Origin: Euptelea pleiosperma
Lineage: Eukaryota > Streptophyta > Magnoliopsida > Ranunculales > Eupteleaceae
Reading direction: 5' to 3'
Assembly: GCA_035048495.1 (NCBI GenBank)
Contig: CM068552.1
Location: forward strand, 16,120,753-16,184,752
Length of the DNA stretch: 64,000 bases
The position numbers and the translations under genes were made by a program. Below, one piece after another: positions 54,311 to 64,000 of this stretch (its first letter is position 1; each line of letters begins with the position of its first letter). The notes under the pieces were generated by a model that saw only the letters and a program-made list of their open reading frames with translations, was not told the DNA's origin and ran no database searches.

Positions 54311-57300
54311 ATGGGTTCGGCTAGTTTTCTCAAGGTGTTGGCCAAAAACTTTGATGTTCTTGCTGGGTATGTCCTTCAACTTAAATTTTCTTTTTAGTAT
54401 GATTTCTGCACAAATTCGAGTTTCTGGTTGTTTGATGCAGAAGCATTGATGACTTTTTCATCTTGTTGTTTTGGGTTTTGTATGAAGTTGAAATGTTATT
54501 GCATTGTTGCTTTCTATTTGTGTTTAATCTTTTTTTTTTTTTTTTTTTTCTGATTATGTATGTTTGATGTGCAGGCCTGTGGTTACTCTGGTTTACCCCT
54601 TGTAAGTTTTTTTGGTAATAATATGGCTGAAAATTCAGGTTTTGATTTTATTTCATCTATATTATATGATGTTTAGAAATGGGTCTTTTTCTAAAATTTA
54701 ATTTCCTTGTTCTAACCTTAAAAAAATGATTTTTGGTAATAATATGCGGAAATTTCATTTAATCTAATTTTTATTCATCTACATGATGTAATGTTTTGAA
54801 ATGGCTTAAAAAATTCAATTTTACTTGTTCTAATGTGAGAATAAATTGAGTTATGGGACTACTTGTTTGGTTTCTTGGCAGATATGCCTCAGTACAGGCG
54901 ATTGAGAGTAAGTCTCGTGTTGATGATCAACAATGGCTAACGTATTGGGTTCTGTATTCCATGATCACTCTCTTCGAGCTTACTTTCGCGAAAGTCATCG
55001 AATGGTAAATTTCCCCACCAAAAAACTCTCAATTTTTCTAGGATCTGCCTTAATTTTTCTTGGATTCGTTGAATTGGCCATGATTTAGTGGAACTTCTGA
55101 AATAAAACTATGAAATCTCTTATCTGGAAGTGACTTGTGCATTTTCTGAATTGTATATAAATAGTTGTCAAATTTGCACTACCATGCTCTCATACTCAGC
55201 CACTGTAATGTTTTAACAATTGCATTACTAGTCCTAAGCCTGGATAAAGGAGGATGATTATATCAGATTGGCAGCTGGTGTAAAAATTTCGCCATATCCT
55301 ATCATAAATCTTGATCTATTGTTTCATTTAGCCCTAAATAGAATTGAATGGAGGAATATGATCCGTGCTGCGGAACCTAATTGTTGAGATAAAGCTTTGA
55401 TGATGATGAAGATACCCTTGGTAACCCCTACTTTCGTTCTATATGAAACACAAAATTGATAAGGGAATTATTTCACACAGAAAATGCACACAGAAAATGA
55501 AATCAGCGAAAAGATAAGGGATTTGAACCAAAGTCTCAAAACCCTTCAATTGGCCCCTCCAAAAGAATAGACCCAAAACTGGCTAAATCATACCCAATCA
55601 TGTTATTGAAGAAGAATCGGGAAAGACTTAGAAAATGGTTTCAAAGTGTTGTTGGAGTGTGTTGTTTGGCAGTGTGGCCAGCACTCCACATTTATTAGAC
55701 CCGTGGACCCTTTGATATACATTGTTACGCCTCCCTCTAACAGCTGAAGTTTTTAGAGTAAAGTGGTTGTCAACATGGTATCAGAGCTGGAGGTCCTAGT
55801 AGGTCGCAGGTTCGAGTCCCCGGCAAAGTGCTGACGGGGAATGTTGTTGGAATGTGTTGTTTGGCAGTGTGGCCAGCACTCGACCTTTATTAGACCCATG
55901 GACCCTTTTATATACATTGTTACGTCTCCCTCTAACAGCTTAAGCTTTTAGAATAAAGTGGTTGTCAACACAAAGTGGTAAGGAACATATTCACTGACTT
56001 GATTCAAATTGTGCTTACTAAATATTATGGAATCAAATGCCCATCTTGTATTAATTAGTATTTGAAAGGTTTTCATCCAAAACACACAAAATGCAGAAGT
56101 TCAGATATTTTCGTGAAGCATTGATGGTTGTGCTCGATTTTGTTCTTTAAAAAATAAATGGGATATAATTTGATGTAAGTTTGAAAAGCCCCTGCTTGAT
56201 TGTGCCCTTTTGCAAATTTCAAAGAAAAAGAAATGCCTTTTTTGTTGCCCAATATGTTGGCAATTCTTGAGAACCCCATAATTTTTTGACTGCTTAAACA
56301 AGAAGTGGGTGCTCTACTGCAAGATATGTTGGCAGTTCTCTAAATTTCTTAATCTTTTGACTGATAAAAAGGAAAAAGGATGCATCTTGATGAACCCCTA
56401 TAATATTTGATGAATATATATCCACTGCAATTGATGAATTGTCATTAGTATGTTCTTCAGTTTTTAATGCTTTGGACAAAACTACATTTAGAAGCTATTA
56501 AGCCTTGATTTGATTTTCTTCATCTTTACGGCAGCCTCCCCTTCTGGTCTTATGCGAAGCTGATCGCCACCTGCTGGTTGGTCCTGCCTTACTTCAGTGG
56601 GGCTGCATATGTCTATGACCATTTTGTTAGACCGATGTTTGTGAACCCTCAAACAATTAACATCTGGTATGTCCCTTGGGGAAAGAAGGATGCCCTCCGT
56701 AAGCCAGATGACATACTAACAGCTGCAGAGAAATACATTGAAGAGAATGGACCAGAAGCATTTGAGAAGCTCATTAGCAGGGTATGCCTGATAACCATTA
56801 GTTATTATTTTGGAAAATCCTGTTATTTCATGTATTTGCGAGCTTGGATAATTTTGAGAATGGGAGGATTGGGCTTTTGCTTTAGTGGCGATGATCACAA
56901 TTGTTTCAAATGGAGGTCTGGCGTTCCATCCCTAGTTCCTTACTCATATTTTAAAGAGAAATGAATAACTGATTTTTGCAAGAAATTGTGGGAATGGAAC
57001 ATTGAGAATCTACATTTACACCATTGATGTTTGAAAGCTCTAATAATTATCCAGTGTGGTTAAGATAGTGTCTGCAATGGAATTCCTTTCAGTTGTGCTA
57101 CTAGAATCCAGTGTCTGCTTTTCTTTCGGTCAAAATTATTTGAGGAGTGCAGAGGCTTGGTCTTTGAGGACTTAGTGTTTAGATGGGACTATTATGCTCA
57201 GGGACTCTTAATCTACTGATTTTGCTTTTTTTTTGTTTTGGAGAAGGTTATCTCGACCTCCCTCCTTCCTCTCTTATAACTCTCCTTTTTATCAATGCAT

Positions 57301-58905
57301 TTTACCTTATCAAAAAAAAAAAAAAAGAATCAGGGTATCTTGAGATTTTGATCTCCTCATTGTGGAATTATAAAACCTTTCATTGAGAGGAAATGTGGGT
57401 TGGTTGGCTTCTATGTAACAAGGACACCGACACGGGTGTCAGTGTCCGACACGGATACGAGGTGTCCGACACGACAACCTAAAAAAATCCGATACGGAGA
57501 CACATCCGCACATATATTTATTAAAAGATATTAATATATATGAATGCTTAAAATTATTAATAAAATAACAAAAAATAGAAAATAAAGCAGAAAATATTTA
57601 TTAGTCTATTGTTGTATGGAGGATGGAACACACCAACCTACTTTTCGAAATCAATTTTATATTAAAAATTATTAAAACAAGGGGTGACACGGTCACGAGT
57701 GTCCAGATGTGTGTCGGGAAGTGTCGACACGCGTGTCCGGGTGTCGAGGTGTCCGACACGGCAAAAAACCCTAAAAGTGCAGTGTCCTTGTTATATAGGT
57801 TGGCTCGTATCTATTGATGAAGGTGCTTGCCTCTTTACCCAATATTAGTTTTTACATACCCATTGATTCAGATCATCAAATTCATCGAGCAGCCTTGGAT
57901 GGCCAGATCCTGAAAATTTTGTTGGCTGGAATTCCGAATAGGCCAGTCAACCCACCCCCCCAATTGATGCTAGGGGCTGTAGTCATCCAAGAGGTGGTCC
58001 TACGCTTGGTGAAATTCTGAGTGATGAGCACATACACTAGTTGATGACTTGGTGTGTAGAGAGGAAGCTCTACCATTCATGTGGGCCACTTCCCCCAACT
58101 ATCCTCTTCATTCAAACTTGAGCCTGACTCTGGTGGAACTGAATTATGCATGAACCCTTATACCAATGAATGAGCTCATTCACTGATTGGTCTGTCAAGA
58201 GGTGAGGCCTTACCATTCATGTTGGGTGCTACTCCACAATAGATTTCCTTTTCATTATATTTGAAGCCGGGTCAATTGTTAGACCCATCTACGACAATTA
58301 TTAACACATGCACCCAGTGGCATGTGTCAAGGTGAGGGACCCACCATCCAAGGTGAGCACCCAGTTGGTTTGAACCTTTCGTGACCTATCAACCAAAACC
58401 TTGAAATTGCATCCTTACTAAGATTGAAAGTAGGAACATGTTAAAAGCCTTGCACAAACTTTGGCACCAGCATTTAGGCTAATTCTTTGGCAATGAGAAT
58501 ATCTGAACTTCTAGAAATCAGTTTCTTGTTCCTTCTTCCTTCTTCCTAATTTTTGCAAATGATTTATAGACATGGAATTTTTTTATTTGTTGTTTCATTG
58601 GGTAATTTCAGAAGTTTATATATATAAATATGAAAGGCATATATTTATCAATTATTGGGCATTCTATAAAAGAAAGCAACCCATTTCATGGAATTACTTG
58701 AAATTTTATTTTCCCATTTTCTAACACTATAAATATTAAATTCTGCCGTCTGCGTTTTTTCCCCTCAAAATTTGCACATTTATGATCATTCCATAATTTG
58801 CATTGGGACTAAATTCACAACTGTTCTGTTTTGCAGGCTGATAGGGAGGCGAGGTCCAAAAGGAGTAGCAATAACATGATCTTTGATACTGATTATAGGT
58901 ATTGA
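54311..58905 (+). CDS. HVA22A: HVA22-like protein (TB2/DP1/REEP family)
   Basis: Exons 54311..54366, 54575..54601, 54882..55004, 56535..56781 and 58837..58905 join to 173 codons plus stop. All junctions are GT-AG. Related proteins shape tubular ER membranes with hairpin segments, and several plant members are induced by abscisic acid and stress. Seen here are GPVVTLVYPLYASVQAIES, DDQQWLTYWVLYSMITLFEL (first hydrophobic part), LPFWSYAKLIATCWLVLPYF (second), GAAYVYDHFVRPMFVNPQ and IRNWYVPWG-like INIWYVPWGKK, then a charged tail ending DTDYRY. The length is near that of Arabidopsis HVA22a (about 177, from memory). The codon across the exon 3/4 junction is TGC (Cys). The frame is intact. Introns 3 and 4 carry a TRIM, an L1 tail and a MITE. 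Confidence 0.93.
55647..55775 (+). repeat. 5' LTR of the TRIM
   Basis: 129 bp, TGTTGTTGGAGTG to TTGTCAACA. Confidence 0.93.
55842..55970 (+). repeat. 3' LTR of the TRIM
   Basis: 129 bp, same length as the 5' LTR with nine substitutions and no indel. Confidence 0.93.
57112..57328 (+). mobile_element. 5'-truncated L1 LINE tail in HVA22 intron 4
   Basis: Shares the end of L1 ORF2 (EECRGLVFEDLVFRWD-like, near 57150) with 27931..28208. A T-rich 3' UTR and a tail of about 15 A (57313..57327) follow. An imperfect duplication AGAATC flanks it (near 57105 and 57327). Confidence 0.7.
57411..57798. mobile_element. TIR element with GTGTCCGACAC repeats
   Basis: 388 bp, from CTATGTAACAAGGACACCG to the inverse of CTATATAACAAGGACACTG. 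The 8-bp flanks GTTGGCTT and GTTGGCTC differ at one base. The arms contain repeated GTGTCCGACACG palindromes, and the centre is AT-rich. It is in intron 4 of the HVA22-like gene. Confidence 0.75.
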
Positions 58906-60180
58906 GCATGTAATTATCTAGACTTTCTTCACCAACCAGTTCCTCAGGTGAGGCAAAACACCTAATTTGTGTATGTTTTGTGGTTGATAGTTCGATACTT
59001 GATTTCACTGTACTTTTTTCTGATATCGTCTTTCTGGTGTTGAAAGATACTTAAATGTGTTTATATTTTACACCTGTAATTATATCATGTCATGGCCCTC
59101 TTTCCTCCTTTTGGATATTCATGTCTCTAGTTGTTTATCCAAGAAAAGAGGGTCCTGTCGTTACAAGGTCGATGTGTCAATTTGCCCATTTCTGTTCTTC
59201 TCAAAATATGAGGCGGATGAGCCCGACCATCTGAAGCGTCCATCAATTAGATCCCTGGGTCTGAAATTTGCTAGATCGGTTGATCTTATGCCTTTATCAA
59301 CTAACATTTATGTCTTCTGATATATATATTTTTTCTTTGACTTTCAACATGTGGACGTTTCCAGGGAGATTCTGTGGACCATACATAGCTCAATGATCAT
59401 GTACTGCAATTTATCCATTTCACGACTAGCAATAAATGGTTTTAAACTGAAATAGGGACATGTTAGTAGAGTCTATATTTCCTCATCTCTTTTCATTTTA
59501 GGGGGTCCCAAGTTGCTAATATATTTCAGCATATTCCACTGGAAAGAGTTAGCCCAGGGTGAGAATTAAGGAGCTCTTTGTAAATTATCAATAGAAATCT
59601 ATTTCCAGTTCTACCCATCTGGGTGTAGATTAAGATTAGGAGAGAAATTAGGAAATGGACCAGAATGCCCTTTACTAGATTTACCCATCTACCTCCAGGA
59701 AGTGTTGCCTTCTCTCCATGTTTGATCCACCTTTTTGCTTCGTGTAAGGTTCCATATTCTTAATCACACTTGCTTATTGATACAGTCTTTAGAGTGTCAC
59801 TTAGTGATTCGGTGTCGGTATATGTTTTCTTTGTTTCATATTTCCTGTGAAATTTAGTACAATCTTTCTTGTATTGAAAGAGATAATCTGTTGTTTAAGT
59901 ACTTTTAGCATATAAGCTCATCCAATATAGAGGGAAAAAGGAAAAATACATGAAGAGCACAGATATCTCTTTTTGTCCATTTCCTATGACACATTCTTTC
60001 TCTTCTACCTGGTTTCTCTTTTCATGGATTAGGTCCCCATTGTCCATTTCCCCTAAAATATTTTAAGGGCTATTAGTATTAAAGTTGATATAACTTGGAA
60101 GTAAAGGTCTACCATACTTTAATGATGTTAGGGATGTCAATGGGTAACCTGAGTACTCGCATTTCATTCGTAGGCATCAT
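58906..60180. other. 3' flank of the HVA22-like gene, no further gene seen
   Basis: An AATAAA at 59431 is a candidate poly(A) signal but lies 0.5 kb after the stop. Nothing else is recognised. Confidence 0.4.
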
Positions 60181-60184
60181 GATT

Positions 60185-60420
60185 ACTGGCAAGGTTTAAA
60201 ATATTGTTCTGTCTCGTTGCCTTATTAAGTTGACGCGATGAACGAGACATATCGACCGAGACGAAACGAGATAATGGAAAAAACTATATTTTCCATATGC
60301 ATCATCTCAGTACACTATCAGAATGAGACATCTAGGCCTAGATTGAACGAGATTTTATTCAATGATCACCGGTGCTCTGAGACTCATTGAAGGTCAACAA
60401 ATCAAATCTTTGGTCCCAGT
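60185..60420. mobile_element. Possible MITE with CAAGGTTTAAAA terminus
   Basis: CAAGGTTTAAAATATTG at the left resembles the end of the element at 52693..53035. The interior has GAACGAGAC/TCTCGTT repeats also seen near 950..1010. The right end is not found. Confidence 0.35.
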
Positions 60421-60706
60421 GTACCAGCTGATGATGCCTTGTAATGAGGAAGCAAGCTCCTGTTGTGTATGATTCTCAATTTGCGTCACAATATTGGAGA
60501 TTGAGGATACACAGAACCTTTTGTAGAATGCTAAGAAGTGTTTTGGTGCAGGTGATTTTATGTCGGGGTAAAAATTCTTACGTAGGCAAGGGGAAATGTC
60601 TTTTGAAGAGAATACACTTATCCATAAAAGAAATGCTAAAAACGTGCGGAAAGGGCTTTAGCTTATCAGGAATTCTGAACATGATCTATTTCTGCACCTG
60701 TAGATA
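60421..60706. other. Non-coding, unclassified
   Basis: A 91-codon open frame (60444..60719) has no family resemblance and runs into a repeat. It is not called a gene. Confidence 0.35.
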
Positions 60707-61225
60707 TTGTTGGACTTAACAATAGTGTTTCTGGAGCAGTGAATATTTTATTCGGTTTTGCAGTAGATAACACAAACCAATTATTATATTCTAATGTAGT
60801 AATGTAAAATCAAAAAAAATTGAAACATAGGCTGTACAGTTGCCAGAACAATCATTAATAGAATAAGCTACTGGTTTACTTTCAGGAGGAAGATCAACAT
60901 ACTCCCAAGTATTAAAATTAGCTCCCAGGTAATCTGTTGCCATCTCTTGAAGTTCTGTAAATTGAATTTCTATGGTTTCTCATATGCATTAGAATCCATA
61001 TTAACTAGAATAGAAACACTATATGAGTGCCTGACAGAAACATAAAATCTGCCTTAGACTATTGGACTTAAAACAATAGTGTGTTTTGGAGCAGTGAAAA
61101 TTTGAATCAGTTTTGTAGTAGATAAAACAGAGAAGCAAATTATAATACTCTAATGTAGTAATGTAAAAGCGAAAAATTGAAACACAGGCAATACAGTTAC
61201 CAGAACAATTCCTGACAGAATAAGC
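60707..61225. repeat. Direct repeat of about 165 bp, two copies
   Basis: 60707..60870 and 61055..61225 share TATTGGACTTAA.ACAATAGTG, GGAGCAGTGAA, TCTAATGTAGTAATGTAAAA and CCAGAACAAT.. with scattered differences. The spacer of about 185 bp contains no primer site, so LTRs are not shown. Confidence 0.6.
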
Positions 61226-62099
61226 TCTCCAGAAGCAAGATGATGAAACAAGACTGTTATTCTATCCAATCTGTAACAAAAAGAAGAAGGTGAACTTGGG
61301 TTGAGGCATGTGTTGGACGCCCTATCCTATGGCAGATTCTGCCGCTGCACTTCGACAATGTTGCCAACAATTAATCGAACATTTAGCCCTAGGATTTAAC
61401 AGCCTAGTTGAAGATAGGTAGCACTCTGAGATCTTCGGCTCTTACGAACATGATAGTGGAACAAACTCTTGAAATAGTAGTAAGGTAATAAGAAATTCTT
61501 TAAGAAAAATAGGGAGAGAGGAGACTCTGGAGGTTTCTGAGTAATTCGTGTGTTCGCAGAGAGGAGACGCTCGACAATTTATAGAGCTTAACTAGAGAGT
61601 CGTTTAGCCTTAATAACTCACATTAAGGAATAAACGTTCAAAAATTGTTCATTAAATTAAATAAAAACGGCGAACTAAATTAAATTAAAAAAATGGTAGA
61701 AAAAACATTTCAAAAGTTAATAAAGAAAGAAATTTCAAAGAAATTTTGACGAAAAAGACAGCTCATTAGGGCCTAGACGCGTATTTGGTATCGAGCATTC
61801 ATACTACTAGAGCTTTACTGAGGCTTCATCTAAGTGACATATATGCATCCGAACTCATTTTCCCTCTCCAATGTGGGACCAAAGATTCTACTGCTGATCA
61901 TCGAGATTCCCATCACATGCATCGCAAAGACCACCATACAAATTCCAATAAACATCCAAGAGCATGGGACGAGGATGCACGTTACGTTCGGGCATAATTT
62001 GTGCGGTCAGGAATCTACTGTTTATTTTTAGTCCCACATCGGTAATGTAGAACGTGCTTTGTGGTTGGGGTTTCCACCATTATATGAAGTTGCAAATTC
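61226..62099. other. Non-coding stretch
   Basis: No gene recognised. The open frames at 61785..62031 show no family motifs. Confidence 0.35.
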
Positions 62100-62129
62100 A
62101 TACTCGCACACGCGTATGAGCTCCTTAAT

Positions 62130-62460
62130 TTTTATTTTGGTGTTTAGGGTAATTACCAAGAGATCTCTCATCAAGCTGATTTTTGGTCTGCATTTCCATC
62201 AAAGGGTAGACCAATCAGTCATGGATCACTGGGCCCAATGTGGTGGGGTGATTTCTAGCTATTGGATTCAATCATTGTCACTCATCAAGCTGATTTTTGG
62301 TCCGGATGTCCATCAAAGGTTGTCAGTCATGGTGACTTATAGCCATTTTTTGAGCATTTTTTCATGAAATGATTTCTAGCTGTTGGATTCATTCAGTTTT
62401 TTTTGGGTACTCAAATCAAATGGCGAGAGGTCACTCATTAAGCTGATTTTTTTTTCCCTA
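62130..62460. mobile_element. Decayed MITE-like repeat
   Basis: CTCATCAAGCTGATTTTTGG recurs near 62167 and 62281, with weaker copies further on, plus TCCATCAAAGG. The pattern resembles arms of the CACGTGGC-type family. Confidence 0.4.
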
Positions 62461-62982
62461 TATACATCATGGGGTGTGCCAACCACGAGGTGTGCTTTTA
62501 TGTTCCCCACAGCCCCGCAATAAAGCTGAAGTGGTTTTAGAACCCTCATTTGGGAAACTTTTGCTAGGGCATGTTTGGGAATATCATGTTTTCAGGATCT
62601 TGGTCAACCTTAATCTAGTTCAGGGCCAATCCTTAATTGGGTAGTTGTCAATCTTGGACTGTTTCTGATTTTTCATGTTGTTTGGTTAACATTGTCTTGT
62701 ATTTTGGTTCTAATTTGTAAATTTTTCAGTTGGCATTTATCTAATTTACATATTATTTTACCATATTGTGTACTCTATGTATAGAGAGAGAGAGAAGAAT
62801 ATAGTTCATTTGAATAATAAAAAAAAATCAAATCCTTATAATTAATTAAAAAGAAATCATGGTTCTGTTCATTCCACGTCAAATTTTCAATTAATTCCCT
62901 TAGTTCATTTGATATCTCCCGTCACCTCATTTGAGAAGTAACTTTTGATCCTTGAGTTCTTCCAATGTGAGTTTCATGTTCG

Positions 62983-63401
62983 TAGGGGTGTCAACGGTCG
63001 GTTCTGGTTCGGTTCCCAAGGTGACCAGAAGTGGAACAATCGGTTCCAATTCTTATCGGTTCGGTTCCTTAACGGTTCCGGTTCTCAAAGTGATGGATCC
63101 GGAACCAGAACCGATTATGTATTTATATCGGTTCCGGTTCCGGTTATATTGGGCCAAATCGTAAGAATATTAGAATATTCACACTATATTTATTTATTGG
63201 TACCGGTTCTTATTGGTTTGGTTCCGGTTCTTATCGATTTCGGTTCCATAGTAGGCTACCCAGAACCGGAACCGTTATTGTCGGTTCGGTTCCGGTTCCG
63301 GTTACTTTTTAATCGGTTCCCAAAAATGTGGAATCGGAACCGGTGTTTTCGGTTCCAGTTCCGATTCGGTTCCGGTTAAACGGGTAAAATTGACACCCCT
63401 A
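62983..63401. mobile_element. hAT-type element filled with GGTTCC-like repeats
   Basis: 419 bp. Termini are TAGGGGTGTCAA and its inverse TTGACACCCCTA. The perfect 8-bp duplication CATGTTCG (62975..62982 and 63402..63409) supports hAT. The interior is largely imperfect CGGTTCCGGTTC repeats on both arms. This gives artificial Phe-Arg or Gly-Ser frames, not a protein. Confidence 0.92.
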
Positions 63402-63409
63402 CATGTTCG

Positions 63410-64000
63410 CAAACTTCATATTAAACCCTTTCTTAATGTAATTGCGTATAACACATGCCGTTATGACCAACTTCACTTGTGTTTCAAATGGGTAAAGAGG
63501 AAGTGTTATCAAAAATAAAAAAAGCATGCTTCAGAACTCAAAAAAATGCGTTATAAGATATTTCTTAATGACGAATAACGGTGATTAAATATCTCCTTAG
63601 CATTACTTGGATTATTGTTACTTGAAAACTCATTGCGATAGTAACGAATACTACGACGTGGGATAATGGAACCTTTAATTTTGTAAATATTACGTTAACA
63701 AGGCCCGAACTGTTGTGGCCCACATCCCTAATGTGCATGTCATCGTAGCGCTTATCCATGATGATGACCATTCAATAGGCGGGTTCCATGTAGAGCCCTA
63801 ACACGAAAACCACCCTAATCAAACAATCTTAACCATCCAAAGTTTTCAATCCATGATTATCTTGGCAGTGCTCATATAAAAAAATAAAAAATAAGTAAAT
63901 AAAATATTATTATTTGGGTGGTGATACCATTGTCAAAGTAGCCATCGTGTGATGAGCACAACAAGGCTTGTAAGAAAACTTAAACCATTCGATTGAGATT
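63410..64000. other. Non-coding end of the window
   Basis: No gene or structured repeat recognised. Confidence 0.4.

Larger units (their letters stand above)
55647..55970 (+). mobile_element. 324-bp TRIM (miniature LTR retrotransposon)
   Basis: Two 129-bp LTRs (55647..55775 and 55842..55970), TGTTG...CAACA, differ at nine positions (about 7%). The interior is only 66 bp: a tRNA-Met primer site TGGTATCAGAGCT (55776..55788), a T-arm-like GGTTCGAGTCCCC and a purine tract GACGGGGAA before the right LTR. The perfect 5-bp duplication CAAAG (55642..55646 and 55971..55975) proves transposition. It codes for nothing and sits in intron 3 of the HVA22-like gene, same strand. Confidence 0.95.

Noticed and set aside
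60707..61225. LTR pair of another TRIM
   Set aside because: No tRNA primer site, no polypurine tract and no flanking duplication, unlike the true TRIM at 55647..55970.
62945..63379. 144-codon frame rich in Phe/Arg/Gly
   Set aside because: By-product of GGTTCC repeats in the hAT-type element. Its ends do not respect the element borders.

Overview
The window is nuclear DNA of a flowering plant. It holds spliced plant genes, an initiator tRNA gene, Ty1/copia, L1-type and RTE-type retroelements, Helitrons, hAT- and Mutator-like MITEs, and fragments of plastid and probably mitochondrial DNA. The sequence does not fix the species. Large introns full of transposons suggest a non-grass angiosperm with a medium or large genome.

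Three protein-coding genes are supported. (1) The last six exons of a bifunctional aspartokinase/homoserine dehydrogenase gene lie on + (10686..21356). Its aspartokinase part would lie left of the window. One intron is 8.8 kb and the preceding one exceeds 10 kb. (2) A single-exon vacuolar H+-ATPase subunit D gene lies on - (31564..32349). (3) A five-exon HVA22/TB2/DP1-family gene lies on + (54311..58905). A perfect initiator tRNA-Met gene is at 42311..42382, and a decayed exon resembling Mog1/Ran-release factor is near 44.1 kb.

Layout. 0-8.6 kb: plastid trnI fragment, Mutator-like MITE, and an L1 relic interrupted by organelle-like DNA that itself carries a young copia element (2413..8111). 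9.6-10.5 kb: an 891-bp element with a perfect 9-bp target duplication. 10.7-21.4 kb: homoserine dehydrogenase exons, with an L1 relic and an older copia element (13385..18818) nested in one intron. 22.8-23.5 kb: Helitron ends. 26.1-29.3 kb: a SINE, then an RTE LINE carrying a SINE (itself hit by a MITE) and an L1 tail. 31.5-35.2 kb: V-ATPase D, MITEs, LINE relic. 35-42 kb: mostly non-coding, with CACTA end, CT microsatellites and MITEs. 42-48.5 kb: tRNA, tandem duplications, RTE tail, Mog1-like relic, L1 endonuclease relic, 45-bp minisatellite. 49-54.1 kb: foldback elements and MITEs up to the HVA22 promoter. 54.3-58.9 kb: HVA22 gene, with a 324-bp TRIM, an L1 tail and a MITE in its introns. 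59-64 kb: non-coding, with an hAT-type element built of GGTTCC-like repeats.

The genes do not form a functional cluster. The main interest is in the layered insertions whose target duplications give their order, and in MITEs that place CACGTG/ACGTGGC motifs upstream of an HVA22-family gene.
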